A DNA stretch of 64,000 bases, taken from contig NZ_FRBP01000001.1 in assembly GCF_900142645.1 (NCBI RefSeq), positions 248,001 through 312,000 on the forward strand. Direction: 5' to 3'. This document shows, in pieces, positions 8,042 through 16,871 of the stretch. Position 1 is the stretch's first letter; every line of letters begins with the position of its first letter. A program made the translations under genes and the position numbers. This DNA is from Eubacterium callanderi. Its GTDB lineage: Bacteria > Bacillota > Clostridia > Eubacteriales > Eubacteriaceae. The notes under the pieces were generated by a model that saw nothing but the letters and a program-made list of their open reading frames with translations, was not told where the DNA came from and did no database searches.

Positions 8042-9010
8042 TTACAATAACGGGCCCCATTTTGCACGTATTATTTCCTGTTTTTCATGAAAATTTTTTC
8101 CCTGCCACAGGCCCTCATAGCGCATGCGTTCCTCCAGGCTCTCTTTGATCTTCCACCAGCTGGTGTTCCAGTTGGTGATGACGCTGTCCGCCTCCGGTGC
8201 CCGGCCAATTATGCGCTGAACGACTATATCCGGCCGCAGATGCGTAAGGAACAAAAGACACCGCTCAATGTATTCTTCCTTGGGAAAAAGGCTGATTTCA
8301 CCCTTTAAATACATCTCTGCGAGGACAGTGCCCTTCTCCACATACAGCGCGTGGCATTTGACAAAATCTGACCCAGCGGCAGAGACCACGCCAGCGGTTT
8401 CCACAACATCGTCCCTGTCGTCCCAGGGCAGGTCCAAAATCACATGGGTACAGAGCTGAAGCCCATGGTTTTTGACAGCTACAGCCGCCTCGATATAGTC
8501 GGACAGGCTGTGACCCCGGTTCAATATTTTAAGGGTTTTATAGTTGGCGGTCTGCAGGCCAAGCTCAATGGATACGTCCAGCTGCTTTTCCTGCTGGAAG
8601 CGGCTTAAGAAATCCAGCTGCTCGCTGCTCAGACAGTCGGGTCTTGTGGAGATGGCCACACCAGCAATACCCTCTCCATCACCCACTGCCTCACGCACCC
8701 AGCGCTCAAGCTGGAATGCGCTGCAGTAGGTATTGGTAAAGCTTTGAAAGTAGGGAATAAATAATTTGGCCTTATAGCGCTTTGCGATGTAGGCCCGGTT
8801 TTTTTCCACCTGCTCGGCCACGCTCAGGGTATCCGACAGGGTTTCATTGCCGCCGCCCTTGGCGCCGCAGTAAATACAGCCACCCTTTCCTGCAGTGCCA
8901 TCGCGGTTTGGGCAGGAAACCGGCACGTTGACAGGTAGCTTATAAACCTTGCTGCCATAACGTTCTCTGAGCCATTGTGAATAAACCCTGTAAAGCGATT
9001 GCTCTTCCAT
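8042..9010 (-). CDS. yhcC: YhcC-type radical SAM protein (TIGR01212 family)
   Basis: A 322-residue radical S-adenosylmethionine protein. The cluster cysteines are C33, C45 and C48 in the pattern CPNRDG...GCIYCG, typical of the TIGR01212/YhcC family, which has a longer first spacing than CxxxCxxC. The GYHS-like and NRGHSLSDY segments follow the family's TIM-barrel. The exact reaction of the family is not settled. The ATG at 9010 has GGAGG 7 nt upstream; the frame is open further upstream into the next gene but without a ribosome site. Confidence 0.88.
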   Translation of the reverse strand: MEEQSLYRVYSQWLRERYGSKVYKLPVNVPVSCPNRDGTAGKGGCIYCGAKGGGNETLSDTLSVAEQVEKNRAYIAKRYKAKLFIPYFQSFTNTYCSAFQLERWVREAVGDGEGIAGVAISTRPDCLSSEQLDFLSRFQQEKQLDVSIELGLQTANYKTLKILNRGHSLSDYIEAAVAVKNHGLQLCTHVILDLPWDDRDDVVETAGVVSAAGSDFVKCHALYVEKGTVLAEMYLKGEISLFPKEEYIERCLLFLTHLRPDIVVQRIIGRAPEADSVITNWNTSWWKIKESLEERMRYEGLWQGKNFHEKQEIIRAKWGPLL

Positions 9011-9090
9011 GGTAGTTCCTCCAATTTTTGACAAAATAAAAAAGACGCCCGCAGTTTTACCAGCAAATCCTGGGAGCGCCTTCTCATTTC

Positions 9091-9501
9091 TTACAGATAA
9101 TTTTTCACGCAATCTGGAACTGTGCTCTCTTCGCAGCTCAGGCTAAGCACAAATTTGATATCCTGTTTTTTCTGGATTTTGTCCAGTTTTTCAAGGATTC
9201 CGGAAATATCTTCCGGACCATCTGCATCAAGAATTCTCAGTAAATTATCGATATAAACAACATCGACGTCATAATTTCCGGCGATTACTCCACTGATAAA
9301 ACCGTAAAGCTCATCTTCCCCTTTAATTTCAAAATCTTCGGAATTAATAAAACGAATTTTGGTATCAACAGTCACTCTGTATTTGTCTCTGTCGTTGATG
9401 AACAGGATATCGCCTTTTGCAGAACCAACCTCAGCATTGGCCATATCGATCATTTTTTTAGTCTTTCCGCTTCCCTTTGCTCCATATACAAATTCAATCA
9501 T
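9091..9501 (-). CDS. Small P-loop ATPase-like protein
   Basis: A 136-residue protein with Walker A GAKGSGKT at residues 7-14 and a Walker B-like VVYIDN near residue 85. It is much shorter than PilT or kinases and I cannot name its function; similar small P-loop proteins occur in clostridia. A clear promoter lies upstream (9534-9562), and AGGTG precedes the ATG. Confidence 0.7.
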   Translation of the reverse strand: MIEFVYGAKGSGKTKKMIDMANAEVGSAKGDILFINDRDKYRVTVDTKIRFINSEDFEIKGEDELYGFISGVIAGNYDVDVVYIDNLLRILDADGPEDISGILEKLDKIQKKQDIKFVLSLSCEESTVPDCVKNYL

Positions 9502-9533
9502 TTAAGACACCTACTTTCTATGTTGTTATTAAC

Positions 9534-9562
9534 ATTATACAGGTGAAAACGATAAAATACAA
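9534..9562 (-). promoter_or_regulatory. Promoter of the small P-loop gene
   Basis: Minus strand TTGTAT (9562-9557), a 17-nt spacer and TATAAT (9539-9534). The start would fall about 25 nt upstream of the ATG. The rest of the 436-bp AT-rich space 9502-9937 shows only the promoter for the next gene on the plus strand. Confidence 0.7.
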
Positions 9563-9875
9563 TCCCTTTTCTCCATATTTTAATTATATTATTTTCACAA
9601 ATAAGAGAAAATATTTTACCACATCTCCACTTTAATTTTCTCACATTAATCTTAATCTGAGCTTGCAAATGTTTATGATACCGAAAACTTTTTCTTCTGT
9701 CAACCTTTTGGCGCAAATTCTTTTTATGGCTAGCTTTTTTATCCATAAAAAAGAAAACCAGAAAACGAACGATCTTCCTTTTCTTTCAAAAATGGTAAGG
9801 TGCTACTTTTTTATTAAAAAACAGCGTTTCATCTCTAAAATCCCACCTTATAAAAGAAATTTATCATTAATTATG

Positions 9876-9904
9876 TTTTAAAGGTGCATAAAGTATGCTA
9901 TAAT
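9876..9904 (+). promoter_or_regulatory. Extended -10 promoter that fixes the start of the PP2C gene
   Basis: TGCTATAAT (-10 at 9899-9904) with a weak TTTTAA at the -35 position. The predicted transcript starts near 9911, downstream of the GTG at 9884. This leaves a short leader with GAGGT (9926-9930) before the TTG at 9938. Confidence 0.6.
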
Positions 9905-9937
9905 CCATCTATAAGTATGAAAAGTGAGGTCAGAAAT

Positions 9938-10714
9938 TTGGAATCCATTAAAGAGTACAGTGAGCTAGTGAGTCTTTTCGATAAACAACTGCAATTTGCC
10001 CAGAATATCCAAAAGAAAATCATTCCGCAACCCAGTGAGTTTGTATCGGATACGTATCACCTTTACGCGATGCTCAAGCCTTTCCGCAAAGTCGGCGGCG
10101 ATTTTTACGATTTCCACAATCTGGATGAAGACAAGATCAGCCTGATTCTGGCCGACGCTACCGGACATGGCATCGACGCGGCCATGATCACCAGCATGGT
10201 CAAGCTGATTTATTCCTATGCCATGGAAAACGAGCTGGTGCGTGAGCACCCCAGTATGCTCATGCAGCGCATGGAGCGCGACATCGAAAAACAGCTGACA
10301 TCCACCTATTTCAGTGCCTTTGCGCTGGTTCTGGATCCTGGTGCCAATGCACTCCGCTACGCAAACGCCGGCCATCCCTCGGCAATTCTGGTAGGCGATG
10401 ACATCACACTGCTCAAACCAAGCCTGCCCCTTGTCGGGTTGCACCAGCTCATGTCCAGCATTAACTATCAGGACATCACGGTTCCGTTTAAAAACGGCGA
10501 TAAGTTTATCATCTTTACTGACGGGCTCATCGATGCGCAGAATACCAGCAATGAGCTTTTTTCCATGGAGCGCCTGACCGAGATTGTAAAAAAGCATATG
10601 ACCCATCCCATCAACACCATCTGCCAGGAAATCCTGAAAGAGTACAACCTGTTTACCGAGGGCACCGACGATATGGACGACGTTTGCCTGCTGGGTATCG
10701 AGTATGACGACTGA
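9938..10714 (+). CDS. RsbU-like PP2C (SpoIIE-domain) serine phosphatase
   Basis: A 258-residue PP2C-type phosphatase of the SpoIIE/RsbU group. The metal-binding signature is visible as KVGGDFYD, ADATGHGIDAAM, NAGHPSA, FTDGLIDA and DDMDDVCLL, in the family order. A short N-terminal coiled segment (LFDKQLQFAQNIQKKIIPQ) is the usual linker helix. Such enzymes dephosphorylate anti-anti-sigma factors in partner-switching pathways. No anti-sigma or STAS protein is nearby, so its target is unknown. The start is taken as TTG 9938, with GAGG 8 nt upstream, because the promoter -10 box overlaps the earlier start codons. Confidence 0.88.
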   Translation: MESIKEYSELVSLFDKQLQFAQNIQKKIIPQPSEFVSDTYHLYAMLKPFRKVGGDFYDFHNLDEDKISLILADATGHGIDAAMITSMVKLIYSYAMENELVREHPSMLMQRMERDIEKQLTSTYFSAFALVLDPGANALRYANAGHPSAILVGDDITLLKPSLPLVGLHQLMSSINYQDITVPFKNGDKFIIFTDGLIDAQNTSNELFSMERLTEIVKKHMTHPINTICQEILKEYNLFTEGTDDMDDVCLLGIEYDD

Positions 10715-10846
10715 GTATTTCTGACGAAATTCTGAACAAATATTAACAATTTATGACGATTCGCTGTTTCTAATGGAACTCTAATAAAAGCCAGCTAGAA
10801 TAGACTTAACCGAAACGTAAGACTATGAAGAAGGAGGCGGAATCAG

Positions 10847-12004
10847 ATGAATCGCAGCAAAAAAGTTTTAATCCTGACCTGTTCCCACGGATCAGGCCAC
10901 AAAATGGTGTCCGCAGCCCTTAAGGACGCCTTTGAACAGAAGGGCTGCACCGCTGTTGTTCGTGATCTGTTCAATGAGACCAACCGGCTCGTCAATACCA
11001 TTATCGAAAAATCCTATCTCCTTTCCTATAATATCGGCAGCACCTTTTACAAAAAAATGTACTACGATATGGAAAGGGATGCTCACAGCAAATTCATATA
11101 CAGACTCTGGACACTGACCGAAAAAACTCTGCTGGACATGGTGGAAGATATCCACCCCGACTGCATTGTCAACACTTATCCCTATACGGTTTCTTCCATA
11201 CTGAAGCAGGCTCATTATCCGGACATCCCGGTTTACACAGTGGTCACAGACTTCTGCATACCGGCTGCCTGGCAGCATGAGGACACCGACAAATTTTACG
11301 TTGCCTGTCAGAATGTGGAGGATCATCTGATGGACTACGGTATTCCCGCAGAACGCATTTTAAAGACCGGTATTCCGATCCGGGAAGCCTTTTACGGCCA
11401 CTACGACCGTCACCGGCTCCAGGAAAAATACCACCTGGACCCGGACAAGCGCACCCTGATCATCTGCGCCGGCACCTACGGCGTGGTCAAAAACCTCAAA
11501 GCAATCTGCGAGAAGGCCGACAGCCTGCATAACCTCCAGACCATTGTGGTCTGCGGAAAAAACAAATCCCTTTATAAGGAGCTGTCTGCAGCCTCCTTCA
11601 AAAACACACAGATTTTCGGCTTTGTCTCAGACATTCACGAGCTCTACTGCTGCGGTGATTTTATGATGACCAAGCCTGGCGGTATTACCCTGAGTGAAGC
11701 GGTAACGACCCGCATGCCGCTGATCCTGCACAACCCGGTACCGGGCCAGGAGGGCGAAAACGCCGAATGGTTTAAGAAATGCGGCGCGGCCATCATTACC
11801 CACACCACCACAGAGCTCCTCGTCGCCATTGAGGCCTTAAAGGACAATGAAGTCAAGCAGTACGCCATGAAGAGTGCCCTGCGTAAGATGTATTATGGCC
11901 ACTCAGCCGAACGCATTGTCGATGATATTCTGGAACAGCTGCCATTTTCCGAGCCGGCATTGCCCTTTGAAGAAAACATGCTTTTCCTTTTAAAAGAAAA
12001 TTAA
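10847..12004 (+). CDS. Processive diacylglycerol glycosyltransferase (MGDG synthase / MurG-like)
   Basis: A 385-residue GT-B glycosyltransferase. The N-terminal MGDG-synthase domain carries the GSGH motif (residues 14-17), and the C-terminal family-28 domain has the nucleotide-sugar site MTKPGGITLSEA followed by PGQEGENAEWF. Relatives such as UgtP transfer glucose or galactose from the UDP-sugar to diacylglycerol, making glycolipids and lipoteichoic acid anchors at the inner membrane face. AAGGAGG stands 9 nt before the ATG. It follows the PP2C gene by 132 bp, so it may share or have its own transcript. Donor sugar and number of sugars added cannot be read. Confidence 0.88.
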   Translation: MNRSKKVLILTCSHGSGHKMVSAALKDAFEQKGCTAVVRDLFNETNRLVNTIIEKSYLLSYNIGSTFYKKMYYDMERDAHSKFIYRLWTLTEKTLLDMVEDIHPDCIVNTYPYTVSSILKQAHYPDIPVYTVVTDFCIPAAWQHEDTDKFYVACQNVEDHLMDYGIPAERILKTGIPIREAFYGHYDRHRLQEKYHLDPDKRTLIICAGTYGVVKNLKAICEKADSLHNLQTIVVCGKNKSLYKELSAASFKNTQIFGFVSDIHELYCCGDFMMTKPGGITLSEAVTTRMPLILHNPVPGQEGENAEWFKKCGAAIITHTTTELLVAIEALKDNEVKQYAMKSALRKMYYGHSAERIVDDILEQLPFSEPALPFEENMLFLLKEN

Positions 12005-12008
12005 AAAC

Positions 12009-12038
12009 GGAAGGTCTGGATCCTCATTCCAGCCTTCC
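12009..12038. terminator. Bidirectional intrinsic terminator
   Basis: Stem GGAAGG-T-CTGGA with TCCAGCCTTCC, one bulged T, followed by a run of seven T on the plus strand and flanked by A-rich sequence on the other side. It separates the converging glycosyltransferase and histidine kinase genes. Confidence 0.85.
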
Positions 12039-12044
12039 ATTTTT

Positions 12045-15000
12045 TTATGAAAACTTTTTAAGCTCTTCAAAAAGCTTGTTGATATCAATGGGCTTGACCA
12101 GGTAGCCATTCATGCCAGCCTTTATAGCCAGACGGCGGTCCTCCTCAAAGGCGTTGGCCGTCATGGCAATGATGGGCACTGTTTTGGCGTCACTGCGGTC
12201 CAGCTCCCGGATCGCCCTTGTAGCGCTAAGTCCATCCATTACCGGCATCCGGATATCCATCAGCACCGCGTGGTAAAAATCCAGAGGCCGGTCTGCAAAT
12301 TTGTCAACCGCCTCCTGACCGTTTTCTGCGGTGTCCACGCACACGCCCTGCATTTCCATCAGCGTTTTAGCGATTTCAAGATTCAACTCATTATCCTCCA
12401 CCAGCAGCACTTGGAGTCCGTCCAGGCTGGAGACCGACTGCCGCTGCTCTCTGCGCTCATGGGGCTCAATGTTGAGGTGCAGGAGGGTGTCATAGATCAC
12501 TGACTGGAACAGCGGCTTGGAGATAAAGTTATTGGCGCCTGCCTGTCGTGCTTCCTCCTCAATATCGCTCCAGTCATAGGCGGAAATGATGATAATGGTT
12601 GTGTCCGGCCCAACAATCTTCCGAATCTGGCGGGTGGTCTCGACGCCGTCCATATCCGGCATCAGCCAGTCGATCATAGCCACGTCGTAGGTACAGCCCG
12701 CCTCCATCATCTTTTGTACCTCATCGAGGGCCCGGGCGCCGGAATCGACCCAGACCGGCGAGATACCAATATTCGACATAATGGCAGCCGTCTGCTCGCC
12801 GATCATGGCGTCATCGTCTACTACCAGCACTCGGATATCCTTCAGGGCATCTTCAGTCATACGGCGCCGTTTTTCTTCCTCGGTGTCGTAGACTGGCTCC
12901 AGAGGCACACTCAGCTCAAAGGTGGTGCCGCAGTTCTTTTCGCTGGTCACCGCAATGGTGCCGCCCATGAGCTGGATAATGTTATAGACAATGGACAGCC
13001 CCAGCCCGGTGCCGATCTTGTTTCGGGCTGTTCCAGGGTTCTCCTGCTCAAAGGGCTGGTAAATCTTCTTCATAAATTCCTCAGACATTCCAATGCCTGT
13101 ATCGCTCACGCTGAGCCCAAGGTACGCCAGCCCATTTTCACGCTTCAGCTCCCGAATATCCACAGTAATCCTGCCGCCGGGTGTTGTGAACTTCACAGCG
13201 TTGGAGAGCAGGTTCATCATGATCTGGTTCAGACGCAGCTCATCACCGATGTAAAAACGCTCCATGGGCTCATGATGGTGGACCACAAAGTCAATCCCAC
13301 GCTCCCTGGTCTGGGGATAGATGATGGTATTGATCTCATTGATAAACTCGGAGAAATCAAACTTCCGCTTGGCTAAGACAATCTTTCCGCTCTCGATCTT
13401 TGACATGTCCAGTATGTCGTTGATCAGAGTCAGGAGATAGCGCGATGAAGAATCGATCTTTTCAAAGCAATCCCGAACACGGTTGGGCGCGCCAGCCTTA
13501 AGCTGGCCGATAGTGCTCATGCCAATGATGGCGTTCATGGGAGTGCGGATATCGTGGCTCATGCGGGATAAGAACTCTGACTTGGCCTTGTTGGCCGCCT
13601 CAGCGGAAGTCAGCGCGTCCCTCAGCAGCCTTTCCTGCCTGGCCTTTTCAGCCCGCTGCTCATCCAGCACCTTCATGAGGCCAATGACCAGCATGTCGTC
13701 ACTGTAGGGATTATCAACCCGGATCACATAGAGTGAAATCCAGTGGTATTCGCCATCGTCCCCCAGCATCTGCATTTCCATATAGAGCTCACGCTCACCC
13801 TCCTCATACCGCCGCATCAGCGCTTCTCTGGAAAAGCGGTGGCCGAAGTCCTCCTGGTAAGAGGGGTACACCCTCCCCATAGTAATGTCCACCATATCGT
13901 CATAACGGCCCTTTTCGTCATATCTGACAATGTTCTTTTCCTGAATAAAACATTCATAGTTGTTCTGAGACAGATTGATGCTCATGATGAGCGGATAAGC
14001 CGTACAGATAGCTGCCCGCAGCGACCGGTTCTCAATGAGCTGCTCCTGCTCCCGTTCCATCTGGAGCATGCGTGTTTCGGTAATATCGTTGAAAACCGCT
14101 TGGATAACCTCCTCGCCGTTGCTGTTTTCAAGGCGTTCCATGGACACGCTCACAAAGCACTGCTCGCCATTTTTGCGTCGCCCCTCCCGTTCATAAAAAA
14201 CACCGCCGCCGTTTTGAGAAATCTCATCAATGATTTGCCTGAATTTATTCCGCTCATCTTCGATCATAGAGATAAAGGGATCGCTTACGGTCTGCCAGTA
14301 TTCTGCCTCACTGTAGCCGTAGATTTCCCAGGCCCGGCGGTTAGCATTGATGATTTTATGCTCGGGACTGGTGGTAAACTGGATGATACCGCAAGGCACA
14401 GTGTTGTAAAGCTGAGTCAGAAAATCAGCCTGGCGCTTATTCTCAATACTGGCCTGCTGGATCAGCATATCCTGTTTTTTTCGATGTGTGATGTCTGTCA
14501 CCAGACAGTAAATTACCTTCTCACCGTCGCGGTCAATGACTCCCTTTCCAATATCCAGAACCCATATGACGCTGCCGTCTGACCGCCTGATTGGGTACTC
14601 AACCGAATAGGTCTCATTCTTATCCACACAGCTCTTAATATCATCATAGACCCGCGTATATGCATCTGCATCCACTGGCGCCATTGTCTCTCCGCCGATG
14701 GCTTCAACCATCTGCGCCTCGCTTTCGTAGCCATAGAGCTGGCATAGCCCGTCACTGACCCATTTGATACTGTAACCTTCGTCCAGATGGCAAATGGCCA
14801 TTCCGCCCGGCAGCTGGGACATCATGAGCTCAATCTGCTGGTTCTTTTCCTGCAGCAGCTCCTGCAAATTGTCGTAGGCCTCCTTGGCGGCCCTGACCGG
14901 GAACAGCTCATCGTCCTCTATGGCCGAAAACGGGATTGAGTTGTGGATATGCATACACTTCAGCTCGCCGTCCATACGCTTGAACACAAAGGTACAGCGC

Positions 15001-15320
15001 TGCTGTTCCCGCATGCTGGTCCCTGAGCCCTCCACGGTCTCGATCCGGCTGACGCACTCGCAGATGTAACCGTCCTCTGAGATCTCCTCCACCACATATT
15101 CCTCTTCTGTCATAATGCAGGGGATCAAGTCACCCTGCCCCTCCCTGAAGCAGGCGGCCACCGCCTCAGCCCCCTCTGCCTTCTGCATCTCACCGCCGCC
15201 CAGCCATACGATATTGGGCGCAAAGGTGGATATTAAAAACTCAACATCACACTCACAGAAATAACGCCTGAGTATTTTATCGGCAAAGGCGATAATTTCT
15301 CTTTTTTCTTCTGTTGTCAC
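12045..15320 (-). CDS. Hybrid sensor histidine kinase with SnoaL-like and PAS domains, two receiver domains
   Basis: A 1091-residue protein with no obvious membrane segment. In order: a SnoaL/NTF2-like domain (about 1-135), two clear PAS domains with PAC ends (about 165-285 and 300-425), a third PAS-like segment (about 440-560), HisKA with the phospho-acceptor H589 in MSHDIRTPMNAI, HATPase (about 690-815), and two receiver domains with D884 (AMIDWLMPD) and D1022 (LMDIRMP). There is no output domain, so signalling must leave by phosphotransfer or protein contact. The start is a GTG with GAGAGG upstream. It is monocistronic as far as seen; no partner response regulator is adjacent. Confidence 0.9.
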   Translation of the reverse strand: MTTEEKREIIAFADKILRRYFCECDVEFLISTFAPNIVWLGGGEMQKAEGAEAVAACFREGQGDLIPCIMTEEEYVVEEISEDGYICECVSRIETVEGSGTSMREQQRCTFVFKRMDGELKCMHIHNSIPFSAIEDDELFPVRAAKEAYDNLQELLQEKNQQIELMMSQLPGGMAICHLDEGYSIKWVSDGLCQLYGYESEAQMVEAIGGETMAPVDADAYTRVYDDIKSCVDKNETYSVEYPIRRSDGSVIWVLDIGKGVIDRDGEKVIYCLVTDITHRKKQDMLIQQASIENKRQADFLTQLYNTVPCGIIQFTTSPEHKIINANRRAWEIYGYSEAEYWQTVSDPFISMIEDERNKFRQIIDEISQNGGGVFYEREGRRKNGEQCFVSVSMERLENSNGEEVIQAVFNDITETRMLQMEREQEQLIENRSLRAAICTAYPLIMSINLSQNNYECFIQEKNIVRYDEKGRYDDMVDITMGRVYPSYQEDFGHRFSREALMRRYEEGERELYMEMQMLGDDGEYHWISLYVIRVDNPYSDDMLVIGLMKVLDEQRAEKARQERLLRDALTSAEAANKAKSEFLSRMSHDIRTPMNAIIGMSTIGQLKAGAPNRVRDCFEKIDSSSRYLLTLINDILDMSKIESGKIVLAKRKFDFSEFINEINTIIYPQTRERGIDFVVHHHEPMERFYIGDELRLNQIMMNLLSNAVKFTTPGGRITVDIRELKRENGLAYLGLSVSDTGIGMSEEFMKKIYQPFEQENPGTARNKIGTGLGLSIVYNIIQLMGGTIAVTSEKNCGTTFELSVPLEPVYDTEEEKRRRMTEDALKDIRVLVVDDDAMIGEQTAAIMSNIGISPVWVDSGARALDEVQKMMEAGCTYDVAMIDWLMPDMDGVETTRQIRKIVGPDTTIIIISAYDWSDIEEEARQAGANNFISKPLFQSVIYDTLLHLNIEPHERREQRQSVSSLDGLQVLLVEDNELNLEIAKTLMEMQGVCVDTAENGQEAVDKFADRPLDFYHAVLMDIRMPVMDGLSATRAIRELDRSDAKTVPIIAMTANAFEEDRRLAIKAGMNGYLVKPIDINKLFEELKKFS

Positions 15321-15399
15321 AGGATTTCCTCTCCTTATAACAGACTGCCCATACCGGCAGACTGCCCTTTTTTCTCGATACCTTAATCAATTTTATCGA

Positions 15400-15789
15400 T
15401 TAATCCAAAGGTCCAAAAAGCTCCTCAAAAATGCTGTCCACAGCCTCCCGGCTCCGGCGTTCGAGCTCCTGGTACTTTGCCAGAAGCGCCTCCCCCTCCG
15501 GGGTCAGACAGGCACTGCCGCCGTTCCTTCCGCCCTGCTGGCGTTTTGTCACCTTGTAGCCGAGCTCCTCCTCCATGGTGTTGATCATTTTCCAGCCCTT
15601 GCTGTAGGAGATGCCCATCTGCTCACAGGCCATCCGGACCGAATCTGTCCGCTTGATCTGCATGAGCAGCTCGGCCGGCCCCGGCCCAAAGAAAATCCGC
15701 TTTCTGGCCAACCGCAGCTTAAGGGCCGGGTGCAGCGCGGCATCATGCCCCTGCGCCTCCCGATCCACTGATTGTTCTTCCCGATTCAT
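15400..15789 (-). CDS. ModE-like winged-helix transcriptional regulator
   Basis: A 129-residue protein whose core (SVRMACEQMGISYSKGWKMI) is the LysR/ModE-type winged helix, followed by the GGRNGGSACLTPEG wing. It lacks the molybdate-binding TOBE domains of full ModE, as in the short ModE-like regulators of many Firmicutes. No molybdate transport genes are near, so its effector and target are unknown. The ATG has GGAGGG 6 nt upstream. Confidence 0.85.
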   Translation of the reverse strand: MNREEQSVDREAQGHDAALHPALKLRLARKRIFFGPGPAELLMQIKRTDSVRMACEQMGISYSKGWKMINTMEEELGYKVTKRQQGGRNGGSACLTPEGEALLAKYQELERRSREAVDSIFEELFGPLD

Positions 15790-15825
15790 CCCATACCCTC
15801 CAATGGTAAAAAGATTTATTCTTTT

Positions 15826-15856
15826 ATTATATCATGGTTTTGTGCCTTTTTGTCAA
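15826..15856 (-). promoter_or_regulatory. Probable promoter of the ModE-like gene
   Basis: Minus strand TTGACA (15856-15851) and TATAAT (15831-15826). The 19-nt spacer is longer than ideal, so strength may depend on a regulator. Confidence 0.5.
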
Positions 15857-15880
15857 AAGCTTGGGATTTATCATAAAAAA

Positions 15881-15905
15881 GACACACTGAAAATTTCAGT
15901 GTGTC
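15881..15905 (-). terminator. Terminator of the methyltransferase operon
   Basis: A near-perfect stem (GACACACTGAAA with TTTCAGTGTGTC) is followed by TTTTTTATG on the minus strand. It closes the operon that ends with the DMT transporter. Confidence 0.85.
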
Positions 15906-15920
15906 AGGCAATTTTTGTTT

Positions 15921-16862
15921 TTATTCCACATCCACTTCTTTCAAATCCGTCTCTGCCCGCATTTCACCAGCGCTCTGGTCCAGATTTTTCTGATCCTTGT
16001 TGAGAATCAGAACTGACGCGATAATGATTACGCCGCCGATAATCTGGTTAAGAGTTGGCATGGTACCGTAGAGCACCACACCTACGATGATCGTCACTAT
16101 TGGCAGGAAATTCATGAACAGATTGGAAAAGGTCACGCCAATGTTTTTGATCGCGTAGATGTTCAGGAAGTAAGCAAAGGTTGAGTTGAATACGCCGAGG
16201 ATCACTAAATCAAGAATCACCTCTGGCCGAACCAAATCGCCTAAGGCCACCGGATACAGAAACAGGAAGGGCAGCGTCGTCACCGCGCCCACCACAGCCT
16301 GGTAGTTCAGAACAACGGTTTTCTCATATTTGTCCGATACCTTATCAGCCAGAAAGCAGTAGATAACCCAGGAAATAATGCTCAGCAGGCAGATGGCATA
16401 GCCCATAAAATTGGTTTCTGCCAGGTCGCTGGGATTAATGCCCATGAGGATGTACACGCCCACCAGGGATACTACAACCGCCAGGATACTCAGCTTTGTC
16501 TTTTTACGCTTGAAGAAAACAAAGTCAATCATCAGTGAGAACACTGCCGCAAAGCCAAAGAGCAGCGAGGAGACCGTTGCGCCGATGTACTTAACGCTCA
16601 TAACTGTAAAGACATGGAAGAAGGTACAGCCCACAAGGCCGGAGAGGATCACCATGAGGATATCCTTTTTCTCAATGCGCATGTCCATCTTTTTAAACAG
16701 GTTGTACAGTGTGAACAGCACCGTCATGATGGTAAACTGGAAGGCCACAATCACTGTGGGGTGCATGTACTTGACAATGACATCCCGCGCGATGTAGGAT
16801 ACGCCGTAGATGATGATGACCACGGCCATGGCAATAAAGCCAAGGTTGCGTTTACTTTTCAT
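15921..16862 (-). CDS. DMT-family (EamA) transporter of the methyltransferase operon
   Basis: A 313-residue membrane protein with ten hydrophobic segments arranged as two EamA repeats, the drug/metabolite transporter architecture. It is the last gene of the MttB operon, separated from it by only about 10 bp. This suggests import of the methylated substrate or export of the demethylated product. The second of two adjacent ATGs (16862) has GAGGTG at 5-nt spacing, so I take it rather than 16865. Confidence 0.85.
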   Translation of the reverse strand: MKSKRNLGFIAMAVVIIIYGVSYIARDVIVKYMHPTVIVAFQFTIMTVLFTLYNLFKKMDMRIEKKDILMVILSGLVGCTFFHVFTVMSVKYIGATVSSLLFGFAAVFSLMIDFVFFKRKKTKLSILAVVVSLVGVYILMGINPSDLAETNFMGYAICLLSIISWVIYCFLADKVSDKYEKTVVLNYQAVVGAVTTLPFLFLYPVALGDLVRPEVILDLVILGVFNSTFAYFLNIYAIKNIGVTFSNLFMNFLPIVTIIVGVVLYGTMPTLNQIIGGVIIIASVLILNKDQKNLDQSAGEMRAETDLKEVDVE

Positions 16863-16871
16863 CATGCCACC

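Noticed and set aside
9498-9746. 82-residue minus-strand open frame rich in Lys and Arg
   Set aside because: It covers the promoter of the P-loop gene, has no ribosome site and shows no recognisable pattern.
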